Shown: positions 1-10,031 of the stretch, one piece after another | Layout of the letters: each line of letters starts with the position of its first letter | How positions within the stretch are numbered: position 1 is the first letter of the stretch | Assembly (NCBI GenBank): GCA_022572185.1 | Contig: JACZWL010000024.1 | Location: 1 to 47,375, forward strand | Reading direction: 5' to 3' | Origin: Pseudomonadota bacterium | Lineage (GTDB): Bacteria > Pseudomonadota > Gammaproteobacteria > Steroidobacterales > Woeseiaceae | DNA length: 47,375 nucleotides | Made by a program: the position numbers and the translations under genes | The notes under the pieces: generated by a model | The model's database searches: none | Seen by the model: the letters and a program-made list of their open reading frames with translations, nothing else | Told to the model about the DNA's origin: nothing

Positions 1-1
1 G

Positions 2-562
<561 letters not shown>

Positions 563-611
563 GTCGCCTCGGCCCGACGCCAACGTGATAACAAACCTAA
601 GGACATCAACG

Positions 612-941
612 ATGAAAACGCCAATTTGCCCAACTTGCAGCTGTTCACTGGTAAGGTTGAAGATCAGCAAAGACAAGGCTGCAACCAGTCGCTATGAGGG
701 TGAGGAATACCACTTCTGTTGCCAGGGTTGCGTTGATATATTCGTGGCTGATCCGCAGAAATACCTGCAGGAGATCAGCGATTTTATTGTATGCCCCACC
801 TGCTTAGCGGAGAAACCGCGGCATTTGGCAGTCAAGGAAGAGATCGCCGGGCAAGAAGTCTACTTCTGCCGTTGCCCTCATTGCATCGACGCATTCAGAG
901 AAAAGCCGGACCATTACATAAATCGCCTTCTTGGAGTCTGA
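612..941 (+). CDS. double YHS/TRASH-like cysteine-rich protein of the mer block
   Basis: A 109-residue protein made of two similar cysteine-rich halves. The first has CPTC at residues 6-9 and YHFCCQGC at 33-40, followed by a DPxKYL-type tail. The second has CPTC at 61-64 and VYFCRCPHC at 83-91, followed by a KPDHYI tail. This layout resembles the small metal-binding YHS/TRASH domains found beside mercury and copper resistance genes. There is no signal peptide, so it is probably a cytoplasmic metal-binding or metal-trafficking protein. I chose the ATG at 612 over the upstream ATG at 585 because TAAGGA at 597-602 sits at a good distance before it and the conserved part begins there. It follows merA by 49 bases and probably shares its transcript. 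The function is inferred from context. Confidence 0.7.
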   Translation: MKTPICPTCSCSLVRLKISKDKAATSRYEGEEYHFCCQGCVDIFVADPQKYLQEISDFIVCPTCLAEKPRHLAVKEEIAGQEVYFCRCPHCIDAFREKPDHYINRLLGV

Positions 942-1071
942 CGGATGTTCCGATACGTTTCGGCTGACGGGTGTGTCCTTAAGTTTTCTGTAGAAACCAA
1001 GGCAACTGAGGTTGCTAATGTATCCGCTTCTTTTGTATAGACCCAGCAGAAATTGCGACGAGCCTTCGCTT

Positions 1072-1929
1072 GTGGCCGTCGAACGGCATCGTATAACGAA
1101 TATGTTTACCATGCTGTGCGTATTAATCTCAGGGGCATCTTGGGCGGCACCGATTGCTACCAACACCGCGCTCCCTTTGAGCACAGACGAGATCATTATT
1201 CGCGAGCAGTTTGTAATGACCCGTTCGTCGGACCACATTTCTGGCACGCGACGCGAAGTAGATCGCTTCGAATCCCGAACGGTGTTGGGCTACGGACTAA
1301 CGTCAAAGCTCGCACTTTTTGGCGTGTTGCCGATAGTCAACATCAATCACGAATTCGGGGATGTCGGCGCTTCCGAATTTGGCCTTGGCGATGCCGCGCT
1401 GTTCGCACGCTATGAAGTGTTTCGCTCCGACCGGCCAGGACGTACGCTCCGCATCGCGCCGTATGCCGGGGTCAGATTACCGACGGGACGAGACGGCAAA
1501 ACCGGTGATGGTTCAGTCGATGTTTTCGGAGGAATAATCGCGACTTTCGCCAGTACCCAATGGGTACTCGACACCCAACTGAGGTATGACTTTAACCGTG
1601 AAGCAGATGGATTCGAGCGCGGAGATTCCACGAGATTTGACACGTCCTTTCAGTATCGCTTAGCGCCTGGAAGAGTGACGAAAGATACCAAGGCGTTTGT
1701 TTTCGGTGTGCTCGAACTCAGTGCGAACCACTATGATCGCAATCGCTTCGGCGGCGTAACGGACCCGAACAGCGGCGGATTCCAGCTGTATCTGACGCCA
1801 GGCCTTCAGTATGCCACGCGGCGTTGGATTGCCGATCTTGGAGTCAGCGTTCCCATAGTGAACGACCTTAACGGTACGGCCTTAGAGCCTGATTACTCGA
1901 TTTTGACCAGCATTCGAATTAACTTTTGA
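1072..1929 (+). CDS. outer-membrane transporter-like beta-barrel protein
   Basis: About 285 residues. The N-terminus looks like a secretion signal: a basic stretch, then a hydrophobic run ending GASWAA, with cleavage before PIATN. The rest alternates polar and hydrophobic residues with many Gly, Tyr and Phe (GLGDAALFARYEVF, APYAGVRLPTG) and ends SILTSIRINF. A terminal aromatic residue is typical of outer-membrane barrels. It resembles the MetA-pathway/phenol-degradation transporter family and the transporter genes often seen in mer or metal-resistance operons. The start is uncertain: GTG at 1072 gives a basic n-region to the signal, while ATG at 1102 gives a shorter one; neither has a strong ribosome-binding site. 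It lies between the cysteine-rich protein and merP. A metal or organomercurial passage role is inference. Confidence 0.65.
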   Translation: MAVERHRITNMFTMLCVLISGASWAAPIATNTALPLSTDEIIIREQFVMTRSSDHISGTRREVDRFESRTVLGYGLTSKLALFGVLPIVNINHEFGDVGASEFGLGDAALFARYEVFRSDRPGRTLRIAPYAGVRLPTGRDGKTGDGSVDVFGGIIATFASTQWVLDTQLRYDFNREADGFERGDSTRFDTSFQYRLAPGRVTKDTKAFVFGVLELSANHYDRNRFGGVTDPNSGGFQLYLTPGLQYATRRWIADLGVSVPIVNDLNGTALEPDYSILTSIRINF

Positions 1930-1942
1930 AGGAGCAGCAACC

Positions 1943-2338
1943 GTGAGACGTAAGATTTTATTTTTAGTTGCATTAGTAGTGACCGGCACTGCGGTGCTGG
2001 CGGATGAGGTGCAGTACGACATTCGTGTAGATGGCATCACCTGCCCATTTTGTGTGGCGACGTCTGAACGGGCGTTAAAGAAGATCGATGGCGTCCACGC
2101 CGTCGGAAGCAACCTCGAAACGGGCACCATATTCGTCTGTGCCGATAGCCACGTAACGCTCACCGATGCCCAACTGAAACAGCTATTTCGCGATAAGGGC
2201 TTTACGTATCGATCTTTTGAGAAAACTTCCGCGTGTTCGATTGCCGGGCACGAGCATGACGATGAGGAATTGCAGGACATCCCAGAAGATCATGCCGATC
2301 ACCCAGACACCAAAAGCTTAGGGGAGGCTCGTGGCTGA
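1943..2338 (+). CDS. merP: MerP-like periplasmic mercury-binding protein with acidic/His tail
   Basis: A 131-residue HMA-domain protein. Residues 1-20 form a signal peptide (MRRKILFLVALVV...AVLA, cleaved before DEVQY). The metal-binding loop GITCPFC has Cys34 and Cys37, the pair that binds Hg(II) in MerP and hands it to MerT. Classical MerP is about 91 residues. This one carries an extra tail rich in His, Asp and Glu (AGHEHDDEELQ, EDHADH), which might bind metal too. Translation starts at GTG 1943, supported by AAGGAG at 1929-1934. The 3' end overlaps the next gene by 8 bases, as expected for coupled translation of a periplasmic scavenger and its membrane partner. The family assignment is firm; mercury specificity rests on the merA neighbour. 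Confidence 0.8.
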   Translation: MRRKILFLVALVVTGTAVLADEVQYDIRVDGITCPFCVATSERALKKIDGVHAVGSNLETGTIFVCADSHVTLTDAQLKQLFRDKGFTYRSFEKTSACSIAGHEHDDEELQDIPEDHADHPDTKSLGEARG

Positions 2339-2723
2339 ACCGACGACACCGCGCAAATGGGCTTGGCTCGTCCTCTTTACGTCCTCGACGACCCTCGTTT
2401 GTTGTGCGCTACCGATCTTGCTCGTCTCTCTAGGGCTTGGTGCCGTATCAGCCTCGCTATTTGCAAACCTGCCTTTTTTGGTAACGCTGGCTCAGTACAA
2501 GGGGTGGATGTTCACAGGCACCGGCGCCGTGTTGCTGCTCACCGGCTGGCTGCTGTTTCGGGCCGGCCGCGCGTGCCCGACCGATCCAGAATTAGCTGAA
2601 CTGTGCGCAAGAGCATATCTTTGGAATACCCGATTTCTCTGGGCATCCGTCGTAATTTGGGTGCTTGGTTTGGCAGCGGCCTATTTGGCACTACCGATCT
2701 ACCTGTGGTTCGGTAACGGTTAA
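2331..2723 (+). CDS. merT: MerT-like mercuric ion uptake membrane protein
   Basis: A 130-residue inner-membrane protein with about three hydrophobic segments (residues roughly 10-48, 58-77 and 101-125). The first segment carries a vicinal Cys24-Cys25 pair followed by ALPILLVSLGLGAV, the arrangement that receives Hg(II) in MerT. A second pair, Cys82 and Cys92, lies in the loop after the second segment, as in MerT. The likely role is passing Hg(II) from periplasmic MerP to cytosolic MerA. The only reasonable start is GTG at 2331, with GGGGAGG just upstream at unusually short spacing and inside the end of merP. The gene order (merA first, merT last) is reversed from the classical merTPA order. 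It could also be described as a MerC/MerF-like relative. Confidence 0.7.
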   Translation: MAEPTTPRKWAWLVLFTSSTTLVCCALPILLVSLGLGAVSASLFANLPFLVTLAQYKGWMFTGTGAVLLLTGWLLFRAGRACPTDPELAELCARAYLWNTRFLWASVVIWVLGLAAAYLALPIYLWFGNG

Positions 2724-3114
2724 CCAGCGTAGCCGCAAGCCCTACTAAGTGCCTTTGTGAAAATCGAGCGATGTCCGATGGCCAACACCAACTAACGTTC
2801 CGCGGCTGACTTTGATTTCGGTCATTTCCTTGGTGTAAAGAGCGACATCGTCTGTTTATTACCAGTTGACGCCGCACGGGGGGATCGAAACCCCAGCAGA
2901 GAGGATTAACGCAGGTGTTGCGTCGACCTGTGTGTGGCGAATTGTTAGTTTGTCGCATGAATCCGTGTGATTTCCAAATCCTGTAATGCCGGGGCTCATA
3001 AAGAAAATGCAAGTAGGAACTGGCTATCAGGTAATATACTGAGACTGCTTGACGGCATCAGCAATTGCTTTTGACTGTCACCCGGAATTGTCATGACGGC
3101 TAGTTGAGTAATAG
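2724..3114. other. 391-base gap between mer block and pncA
   Basis: I see no supported gene here. Reading frames on both strands are short or lack coding character. No clear hairpin followed by a T-run was found after the merT stop. The segment marks the border between the mer block and the NAD-salvage pair and presumably holds the pncA promoter, but I cannot point to convincing -35 and -10 boxes. Confidence 0.5.
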
Positions 3115-3711
3115 ATGCATACCGAAAGAGACCTTGCAATCGGAAAACACGACGCGCTTATCGTCGTCGATGTCCAGAACGATTTTCTCCCCGGAGGCGC
3201 TCTGGCCGTGAACGACGGCGACGCTGTCATTCCGCTGATCAATGAATGTATGCGACTGTCTACGGCCAAACGTTTACCGATATATGCGACACGTGACTGG
3301 CATCCCGTCGGTCACTGTTCGTTCGTGAAAAACGGTGGGACGTGGCCAAATCACTGTGTCGCAGACAGCCCAGGCGCGCAGTTCGCCGAAGACCTAGCAC
3401 TTCCGGACGACGTTATAATCGTTAACAAAGGGACAGACAGCGATAAAGAAGCGTACTCCGGATTTCAGGGCACCGATCTCTCGGATCAACTACACGCGAA
3501 TGGTGTCAAGAGGGTTATCATCGGCGGCCTCGCCACGGACTATTGTGTTCTGAACACGGTAAATGATGCATTAGCGAATGGTTTTGATGTCGTGCTATTG
3601 ACGCACGCGATTCGCGCCGTAGACTTGAACTCCGGCGACGGTGACCGAGCCATCGCATCGATGCGGGAACGGGGCGCAAAAATACATGATGGTTCCGTTT
3701 TGACAGATTGA
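3115..3711 (+). CDS. pncA: nicotinamidase
   Basis: A 198-residue isochorismatase-fold enzyme that hydrolyses nicotinamide to nicotinate and ammonia in cytoplasmic NAD salvage. The catalytic Asp19 lies in VVDVQNDFLPGG. The metal-binding residues Asp61, His63 and His67 lie in TRDWHPVGH. The catalytic lysine is probably Lys105 in NKGTDSD. The nucleophile Cys144 lies in LATDYCVLNT, preceded by the expected GG and cis-peptide region. Length and motif order match bacterial PncA. The ATG at 3115 has only a weak ribosome-binding site but gives the normal N-terminus. It overlaps pncB by 4 bases, so the pair is almost certainly one operon. Confidence 0.93.
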   Translation: MHTERDLAIGKHDALIVVDVQNDFLPGGALAVNDGDAVIPLINECMRLSTAKRLPIYATRDWHPVGHCSFVKNGGTWPNHCVADSPGAQFAEDLALPDDVIIVNKGTDSDKEAYSGFQGTDLSDQLHANGVKRVIIGGLATDYCVLNTVNDALANGFDVVLLTHAIRAVDLNSGDGDRAIASMRERGAKIHDGSVLTD

Positions 3712-5081
3712 CCGTGACATCTGCTGCATCATCTCAGCCGGCCGCTAGCGCACTGCTCACCGACCTTTATCAACTCACGATGCTGCAAAGCTATTACGAG
3801 TACGGCATGGAGGATACGGCTGTATTCGAGTTTTTTGTCAGACGCATGCCCGAGCATCGCAATTTCATGATATTCGCGGGCCTCGAACAGGTCATTGAGT
3901 ACCTCGAGAATCTGCATTTTTCGCAGGAGGAGCTTGAATGGCTTGAACGATCCGGGAGAGTTAACGTCGGGCTCGTCAATCGACTCGCGGAGTTTCGTTT
4001 TTCGGGCGATGTTCACGCGATGGCGGAGGGAACCCTGTTTTTTCCCGATGAACCCGTGCTACGCATCACCGCAGCACTGCCCGAGGCACAACTGATAGAG
4101 AGTCGCCTGATCAATATTCTGCACTATCAGACACTGATCGCCAGCAAGGCAGCGCGTTGCCGGCTCGTTGCCCCTGATAAGACCCTAATCGATTTCGGTA
4201 TGCGTCGGGCCCACGGTGCCGAGGCCGCTCTGCTTGCCGCACGGGCAAATTACATCGCCGGATTTGACGGCACAGCAACCGTTCAGGCTGAGCAGGATTT
4301 TGGCATTCCCATTTTTGGCACCATGGCCCATTCCTATATTCAGGCTCACCAGTCTGAATCGCAGGCATTTGAGAATTTCGCACATTCGCATCCGGACAAT
4401 GTCGTGCTGCTCATCGACACATATGACACGAGGCGCGGCGCAGAAAAAGTGGTTCGTCTGGCAAAGTCCCTGGAAAAAGAAGGCATAGCAATCAAAGCAG
4501 TCAGGCTGGACAGCGGCGATTTGCTCGATCTGGCGACGTCGGTACGAGACATTCTCGATGACGGCGATTGTGGTGATATCACGATATTCGCAAGTGGCGA
4601 TCTCGATGAGTACCGGCTTGCCGAGCTTATCGATAGCGGTTGTCCGGTCGACGCGTTTGGCATTGGGACCAGATTGGATATATCGGAGGATTCACCGTCC
4701 CTCGACTGTGTTTACAAACTGCAGGAATACTCAGGTCAAGCTCGACGCAAGCGATCGGAGGGCAAGACGACCTGGCCGGGGCGCAAACAGGTATACCGTC
4801 GCCGGGCAGATAACGGACGTTTCGAGAGCGACCTGGTGACATTGGCGAGCGATGCGCGCGGCGATGGTGAGGCCCTTATCGTGCCGATGATGCATAAAGG
4901 AAAGCGGATCGAGCCCGCGGAAACACTTGAGCGCATCCGTGAGCGGAGCAGCGACCAGCTCGCGTCTCTTCCCAGGCATCTAACAGCGCTTGACGTCTCA
5001 GCAAAGCGTTACCCCGTTGAAATGTCGCCCGGACTTAAAGACTTGGCCGAACAAGTCGATAAACATTTCTCCTGCGACTGA
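3708..5081 (+). CDS. pncB: nicotinate phosphoribosyltransferase
   Basis: About 457 residues. It converts nicotinate and PRPP (with ATP hydrolysis) to nicotinate mononucleotide, the step after PncA in the Preiss-Handler route. Family features are LLTDLYQLTMLQSYY at the N-terminus, the FFVRRMPEHRNFMIFAGLEQ segment, DFGMRRAHG, AGFDGT, FGTMAHSYIQAH (with the phosphohistidine-type His), LIDTYDT and VRLDSGDL. The start is unusual. The first candidate is TTG at 3708, overlapping the pncA stop (TTGA). GTG at 3714 is an in-frame alternative and would shorten the protein by only two residues. Coupled translation with pncA is likely. Confidence 0.93.
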   Translation: MTVTSAASSQPAASALLTDLYQLTMLQSYYEYGMEDTAVFEFFVRRMPEHRNFMIFAGLEQVIEYLENLHFSQEELEWLERSGRVNVGLVNRLAEFRFSGDVHAMAEGTLFFPDEPVLRITAALPEAQLIESRLINILHYQTLIASKAARCRLVAPDKTLIDFGMRRAHGAEAALLAARANYIAGFDGTATVQAEQDFGIPIFGTMAHSYIQAHQSESQAFENFAHSHPDNVVLLIDTYDTRRGAEKVVRLAKSLEKEGIAIKAVRLDSGDLLDLATSVRDILDDGDCGDITIFASGDLDEYRLAELIDSGCPVDAFGIGTRLDISEDSPSLDCVYKLQEYSGQARRKRSEGKTTWPGRKQVYRRRADNGRFESDLVTLASDARGDGEALIVPMMHKGKRIEPAETLERIRERSSDQLASLPRHLTALDVSAKRYPVEMSPGLKDLAEQVDKHFSCD

Positions 5082-5256
5082 GCTTGCCAAAATCTGCCGC
5101 ACGTCTTTATCAACCATCATCGCTTGGCGCTGTACCTCCTCAATAATCTTATTTTCATGTCAGGCGGCCATGTGTACGTAGTGGCGATGGGTCCGACCAA
5201 CCTTGCTGAGTTCGACGAATCGACCCTACCAACGGTCCTTAGGGCTACCCTTTAGC

Positions 5257-6798
5257 CTAACTCTTGGCCTCGGCTGCTTTTTCGCCGGTGACTATCCGAA
5301 CAAATTCCTCATCGCAAATATATCTGGTGGTGACTAATTCTTCCTGCATGATTTCCACATGCACGTCAAAGCGCCACAGGTGATGCAGATGTCTCATGAC
5401 TTCCTTCGCGTCGTCTTCGGCCAGCGGGATTCGGTCATGCTGCAGGTGACGAAGTGTGATAGAACGGTCGCCGCGCAAATCGACTTCCTGCACTTGGATA
5501 TTCGGCTCCTGTTCGCTAAGGTTGTATTGTTCGGCCAGTTCCTCTCGAATCCGCTGATAGCCGCTATCGTCATGGATTGCGGTAACTTCGATTTTCTCTT
5601 CATTATCGTCATCAAGAATACAGAAGAGCTTTAAATCGCGTATGACTTTGGGTGACAGAAACTGGAGGATGAAGCTCTCATCTTTGTAATTCACCATTGC
5701 GTGATGAACCGTATCCAACCAATCGCTTCCTGCAAAATTTGGGAAGAATTGTTTGTCTTCATCCGTCGGCTGTTCACACAGCCGCCGAATATCCGAAAAA
5801 ATGGCATAGCCCAGCGTGTATGGACTGATGCCGTTGAAGTAGGGTGAATCAAAGGTCGGTTGAAATATTGCGTTCGTATGGGACTGCAGAAATTCGAGCA
5901 TGAATCCGTCGGTCACCAACCCCTCATCATAGAGCGTGTGCAACAAGGTGTAATGCCAGAATGTCGCCCAGCCTTCATTCATGACCTTGGTCTGGCGTTG
6001 TGGATAAAAATACTGCGTGATCTTGCGGACGATTCTTACGACCTCACGCTCCCACGGTTCCAGCAGAGGTGAGTTCTTCTCGATAAAATAGAGTAAGTTC
6101 TCCTGTGGCTCCGGCGGGAATCTTGGCCACTCCTCAACCTTGGCCTCTTCCTTCTTCGGTATCGTGCGCCACAAGTCGTTGACTTGCGCCTGCAGAAATT
6201 CCTCGCGTTCGTGCTGACGACGTTTCTCGTCCTCAGCGGAAATCGGAGCGGGTCGACGAAATCGATCCACCCCATAATTCATCAGCGCGTGGCAGGAATC
6301 CAGCAGGGATTCAGTGGTCTCGACACCGTGTCGTTCTTCACATTCAGCAATATAGTTCTTCGCGAATAACAGATAGTTGACAATTGCACTGGCGTCGGTC
6401 CATGTCTTGAAGAGATAGTTGCCCTTAAAAAATGAGTTATGTCCGAAGCACGCATGTGCAATTACCAGCGCCTGCAACGTTAGTGTGTTTTCCTCCATGA
6501 GGTAGGTAATACAAGGGTTTGAGTTGATCACCAGCTCGTAAGCGAGCCCGATATGACCACGCCGGTATTTTTGCTTGGTGCTCAGGAATTGCTTACCGAA
6601 GGACCAGTGGTGATATCCGACCGGCATACCGGTCGAGGAATAAGCATCCATCATCTGTTCCGCGCTGATGATTTCGATCTGATTCGGGTAGGTGTCGAGT
6701 CCATAGCTTTCCGCAACGCGGGCCAGCTCGGTCTCGTAAGCTTCCAGAACCTCCAGAGTCCACTCTGATCCCTCGGCGATAGGTTTGCGTTTTTTCAT
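5257..6798 (-). CDS. SpoVR/YcgB family protein
   Basis: A 513-residue SpoVR-family protein, named after a Bacillus sporulation gene but widespread in non-sporulating proteobacteria as YcgB. The N-terminus ([41 protein letters not shown]) and the central part ([35 protein letters not shown]) are the conserved blocks. His and Glu residues such as those in [10 protein letters not shown] are invariant in the family, but no biochemical activity is settled. The ATG at 6798 overlaps the stop of the upstream VWA gene (6795-6798), so the two are translationally coupled. Together with prkA and yeaH it forms the conserved stationary-phase and nitrogen-stress triad of Gammaproteobacteria. Confidence 0.92.
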   Translation of the reverse strand: MKKRKPIAEGSEWTLEVLEAYETELARVAESYGLDTYPNQIEIISAEQMMDAYSSTGMPVGYHHWSFGKQFLSTKQKYRRGHIGLAYELVINSNPCITYLMEENTLTLQALVIAHACFGHNSFFKGNYLFKTWTDASAIVNYLLFAKNYIAECEERHGVETTESLLDSCHALMNYGVDRFRRPAPISAEDEKRRQHEREEFLQAQVNDLWRTIPKKEEAKVEEWPRFPPEPQENLLYFIEKNSPLLEPWEREVVRIVRKITQYFYPQRQTKVMNEGWATFWHYTLLHTLYDEGLVTDGFMLEFLQSHTNAIFQPTFDSPYFNGISPYTLGYAIFSDIRRLCEQPTDEDKQFFPNFAGSDWLDTVHHAMVNYKDESFILQFLSPKVIRDLKLFCILDDDNEEKIEVTAIHDDSGYQRIREELAEQYNLSEQEPNIQVQEVDLRGDRSITLRHLQHDRIPLAEDDAKEVMRHLHHLWRFDVHVEIMQEELVTTRYICDEEFVRIVTGEKAAEAKS

Positions 6799-8066
6799 GC
6801 AGGTTTTCTTTCAAAAAGATCGTGAAACACCGGAAAAATGTCTGATGGATCTGCCACTTTTCTCATTGCAAAGCTATGCGAATACTCCTCCAGAATCTCT
6901 TCATAGGCATGCCAGAGCGCCTGATCCTCACCTGAGTTGATCTCGACATAGGCAAAATACTGCACTTTGGGCAGGATACTTTCCTCCAGCAAGTCACGGC
7001 ATTGCGGCGAATCGTCCGCCCAGTTCTCTCCGTCCGACGCCTGTGCCGCATAGATATTCCAGTCGCTTGTTGGATACCGTTCGCGAACGATTTGCTCCAT
7101 CAGCTTCAGGGCGCTGGATACGACCGTGCCGCCGGTTTCCCTCGAATAGAAAAAGTCCTCTTCGTCGACTTCGCTCGCAGCCGTGTGATGGCGTATAAAT
7201 ACGATCTCGATTTTGTGATAGTTACGCTTGAGGAACAGGTGCAGAAGGATAAAGAACCGCTTGGCTAAGTCCTTGATGTCCTGTGTCATGGACCCGGACA
7301 CATCCATCAGACAAAACATGACCGCGCTGCTGGTGGGTAAAGGTTGCTGGATGAAGTTGTTGTATTTGAGATCGAAATCGTCGAGAAACGGAATCTGATT
7401 CAGGCGCCGCTCAAGTCGGTCCAGCTCCGTCTTTATTTCGCGAACGCGGTCTTCGGACTCTGCCTGTTCTTCAAGAGTTTCAAGCTCTTCCTGCAGCGCC
7501 GTTATTTGTCGACGAATGGCGCCGCTCAGCGCGATGCGGCGGGCGTGGGCGCCGCGCAGCGACTTCGTTATGTTGAGGCGAGCCGGAATGCCTTCGCTGG
7601 TATACCCGCCCCTGATGAGTTTGTATGCCTCGGTGTCCTTGAGCTGTTTCTTGACGAGATTCGGCAGCTCCAGATCGTCGAACATGAAGTCGAGGAACTC
7701 CTGCTGGGTGAGCTCGAAAATGAACTCATCCATGCCCTCGCCGGTATTGCTGGGTTCTCCTCCGCTGCCGCCACTGCCAGCACCGCCGACAGGCCGTGCG
7801 ATTTTGTCGCCAGTAACAAATTCCTTGTTGCCGGGTAGAGTCTGCCGTTGACGCCCACCTTTACCATGGCGAAACTGTGGCTCTGAGACATCCTGCCTCG
7901 GGATGCTGACTTGGTCCCCTCGATCGGTGTCAGTGATGCTGCGCTTGTTTGCGGCATCAGAAACAGCCTCTTTGATGTGCTTGCGATAGCGACGCAGGAA
8001 GCGCTGCCGATTAACGGCACCCTTGTGCTTTCCGTTCGGTCGACGATCGATGATCAGGAATGCCAC
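6795..8066 (-). CDS. yeaH: YeaH/DUF444 family VWA-domain protein
   Basis: A 423-residue YeaH-type protein. The N-terminal third is basic and charged ([25 protein letters not shown]-like repeats), followed by a Gly/Ser-rich linker near residue 95 and a helical, charged region ([18 protein letters not shown]). A von Willebrand A-like domain begins near residue 250 with the MIDAS motif DVSGS ([11 protein letters not shown]), then [16 protein letters not shown] and GGTVVSS. E. coli YeaH is encoded beside the kinase YeaG, as here. Partner binding within the PrkA/YeaG system is the likely role; the target is unknown. It starts 6 bases after the prkA stop and overlaps spoVR. Confidence 0.92.
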   Translation of the reverse strand: MAFLIIDRRPNGKHKGAVNRQRFLRRYRKHIKEAVSDAANKRSITDTDRGDQVSIPRQDVSEPQFRHGKGGRQRQTLPGNKEFVTGDKIARPVGGAGSGGSGGEPSNTGEGMDEFIFELTQQEFLDFMFDDLELPNLVKKQLKDTEAYKLIRGGYTSEGIPARLNITKSLRGAHARRIALSGAIRRQITALQEELETLEEQAESEDRVREIKTELDRLERRLNQIPFLDDFDLKYNNFIQQPLPTSSAVMFCLMDVSGSMTQDIKDLAKRFFILLHLFLKRNYHKIEIVFIRHHTAASEVDEEDFFYSRETGGTVVSSALKLMEQIVRERYPTSDWNIYAAQASDGENWADDSPQCRDLLEESILPKVQYFAYVEINSGEDQALWHAYEEILEEYSHSFAMRKVADPSDIFPVFHDLFERKPA

Positions 8067-8072
8067 GGAACA

Positions 8073-9995
8073 TCACTGCGACTTGCGTACCCGTAGAAAC
8101 CACTCCGACAACAGGCGTACCTGTTTTTCGGTGTAGCCGTGATCCGTCATCCTGCGCACGAAATCACGATGCTTGTTCTTGTCTTCCTCAGACGCTTTCG
8201 GGTTAAAGGAAATCACGGGCAGCAAATCTTCCGTACTGGAGAACATGTTCTTTTCGATCACCAGTCGCAGCTTTTCGTAGCTGTTCCAGGCAGGATTTTC
8301 GCCTTTATTGGCCGCGCGGGCGCGCAGCACGAAATTGACCACCTCGTGGCGAAAGTCTTTCGGATTGCCGATACCGGCCGGTTTCTCGATTTTCTCGAGT
8401 TCGTCGTTCAGTACAGCATGGTCAAGGATATCTCCGGTGTCCGGATTGCGGAAATCCTGATCCTGTATCCAAAGATCCGCATAAGTGATGTAGCGGTCAA
8501 AGATATTCTGGCCATACTCAGAGTAGGATTCCAGATAGGCTGTCTGAATTTCCTTGCCAATAAACTCGATATATCGCGGTGCGATGAACTCCTTTATGAA
8601 GTTCATATAGCGGTCACGTACATCGGTCGGAAACTGTTCCTGCTCAATTTGCTGCTCCAACACATAGAGCAAGTGCACCGGATTGGCCGCGATTTCCGAG
8701 GCGTCAAAATTAAACACTTTCGAGAGGATTTTGAATGAAAATCGGGTCGACAGACCATCCATGCCCTCTTCTACGCCGGCATTGTCCCGGTATTCCTGAA
8801 TAGACTTCGCTTTCGGGTCGATGTCTTTAAGATTCTCACCGTCGTAGATCCGCATCTTGGAGTAGATACTGGAGTTCTCCGGTTCCTTCAGCCGCGTCAG
8901 TATGGCGAACTGCGCCAGCATTCGCAGGGTATCCGGTGCGCAAGGCGCCGCATGCAACGCGCTGTTCCGTAGCAGCTTTTCATAAATCTCGATTTCTTCG
9001 GTGACCTGCAGGGAGTACGGGACCTTGACGATATAGACGCGATCAATGAATGCTTCATTTCTCCTGTTGTTCTTGAATTTCTGCCATTCAGCCTCGTTGG
9101 AGTGAGCCAGAATGATGCCGTCAAACGGTATCGAACCGATAGCCTCTGTACCGTTGTAATTGGTTTCCTGTGATGCTGTTAGTAACGGGTGTAATACCTT
9201 GATCGGTGCCTTGAACATCTCGACGAATTCGAGGATGCCCTGATTGGCTCTGCACAAGCCGCCAGAATAGCTGTACGCATCCGTGTCATTCTGTCGAAAT
9301 TCTTCCAGTTTTCGAATGTCTATTTTTCCAACGAGCGAGGATATGTCCTGATTGTTTTCATCTCCAGGTTCGGTCTTTGACACCGCGATCTGATTGAGTA
9401 TTGATGGATGATGTTTGACGACACGAAACTGGCTAACGTCGCCATTGAATTCCCGGAGACGCTTCGCCGCCCACGGCGACATGATGCTCGTCACGTATCT
9501 TTCTGGAATTCCGTATTCTTCTTTCAGAATTTGGCTATCTTCTAAAGGATTGAAAAGCCCCAAAGGCGTTTCCTGTACGGGGGAACCCTTCAGCGAATAG
9601 AAGGGAATTTTTTCCATCAATTGTTTTAGTCTTTCGGCCAATGAGGATTTGCCGCCGCCGACCGGGCCCAACAAATAGAGAATTTGTTTCTTTTCCTCCA
9701 GACCCTGCGCGGCGTGTCTGAAGAATGACACCATCTGCTCGATGCACTCTTCCATACCGTAGAAGTCGTCAAAAACCGAGTATCGTTTGATAACTTTGTT
9801 GGAAAATATTCTGCTTAGGCGTGCATCTTTCGATGTCTCAATCAATTCGGGCTCACCGATGGCGAGCAAAAGCCGCTGCGCCGCATTAGCGTAGGCAGTC
9901 GGATCTTCTTTGGAGATCTCTAGGTATTCTTTAAGGCTATATTCTTCTTGTTCTGTATCTTCGTAGCGGGTCTGGTAATTGCTGAAGATACTCAT
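8073..9995 (-). CDS. prkA: PrkA/YeaG serine protein kinase (AAA+ fold)
   Basis: A 640-residue PrkA-family protein, close to the 644 residues of E. coli YeaG. The N-terminus MSIFSNYQTRYEDTE is typical. A Walker A motif, GPVGGGKSS, lies at residues 110-118, inside the AAA-like domain. The C-terminal half holds the kinase-like region that gives the family its name (Ser/Thr kinase activity, and ATP-dependent proteolysis in some members). I chose the ATG at 9995 rather than the upstream ATG at 10031 because AGGAGGA (10001-10007 on the plus strand as TCCTCCT) precedes it and the conserved N-terminus begins there. It is first in the prkA-yeaH-spoVR operon. In enterobacteria this operon responds to nitrogen starvation and RpoS; I found no convincing sigma-54 site upstream here. 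Confidence 0.95.
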   Translation of the reverse strand: MSIFSNYQTRYEDTEQEEYSLKEYLEISKEDPTAYANAAQRLLLAIGEPELIETSKDARLSRIFSNKVIKRYSVFDDFYGMEECIEQMVSFFRHAAQGLEEKKQILYLLGPVGGGKSSLAERLKQLMEKIPFYSLKGSPVQETPLGLFNPLEDSQILKEEYGIPERYVTSIMSPWAAKRLREFNGDVSQFRVVKHHPSILNQIAVSKTEPGDENNQDISSLVGKIDIRKLEEFRQNDTDAYSYSGGLCRANQGILEFVEMFKAPIKVLHPLLTASQETNYNGTEAIGSIPFDGIILAHSNEAEWQKFKNNRRNEAFIDRVYIVKVPYSLQVTEEIEIYEKLLRNSALHAAPCAPDTLRMLAQFAILTRLKEPENSSIYSKMRIYDGENLKDIDPKAKSIQEYRDNAGVEEGMDGLSTRFSFKILSKVFNFDASEIAANPVHLLYVLEQQIEQEQFPTDVRDRYMNFIKEFIAPRYIEFIGKEIQTAYLESYSEYGQNIFDRYITYADLWIQDQDFRNPDTGDILDHAVLNDELEKIEKPAGIGNPKDFRHEVVNFVLRARAANKGENPAWNSYEKLRLVIEKNMFSSTEDLLPVISFNPKASEEDKNKHRDFVRRMTDHGYTEKQVRLLSEWFLRVRKSQ

Positions 9996-10031
9996 CTGGG
10001 TCCTCCTGGCATCTGCCGTTAGTTGATTCAA

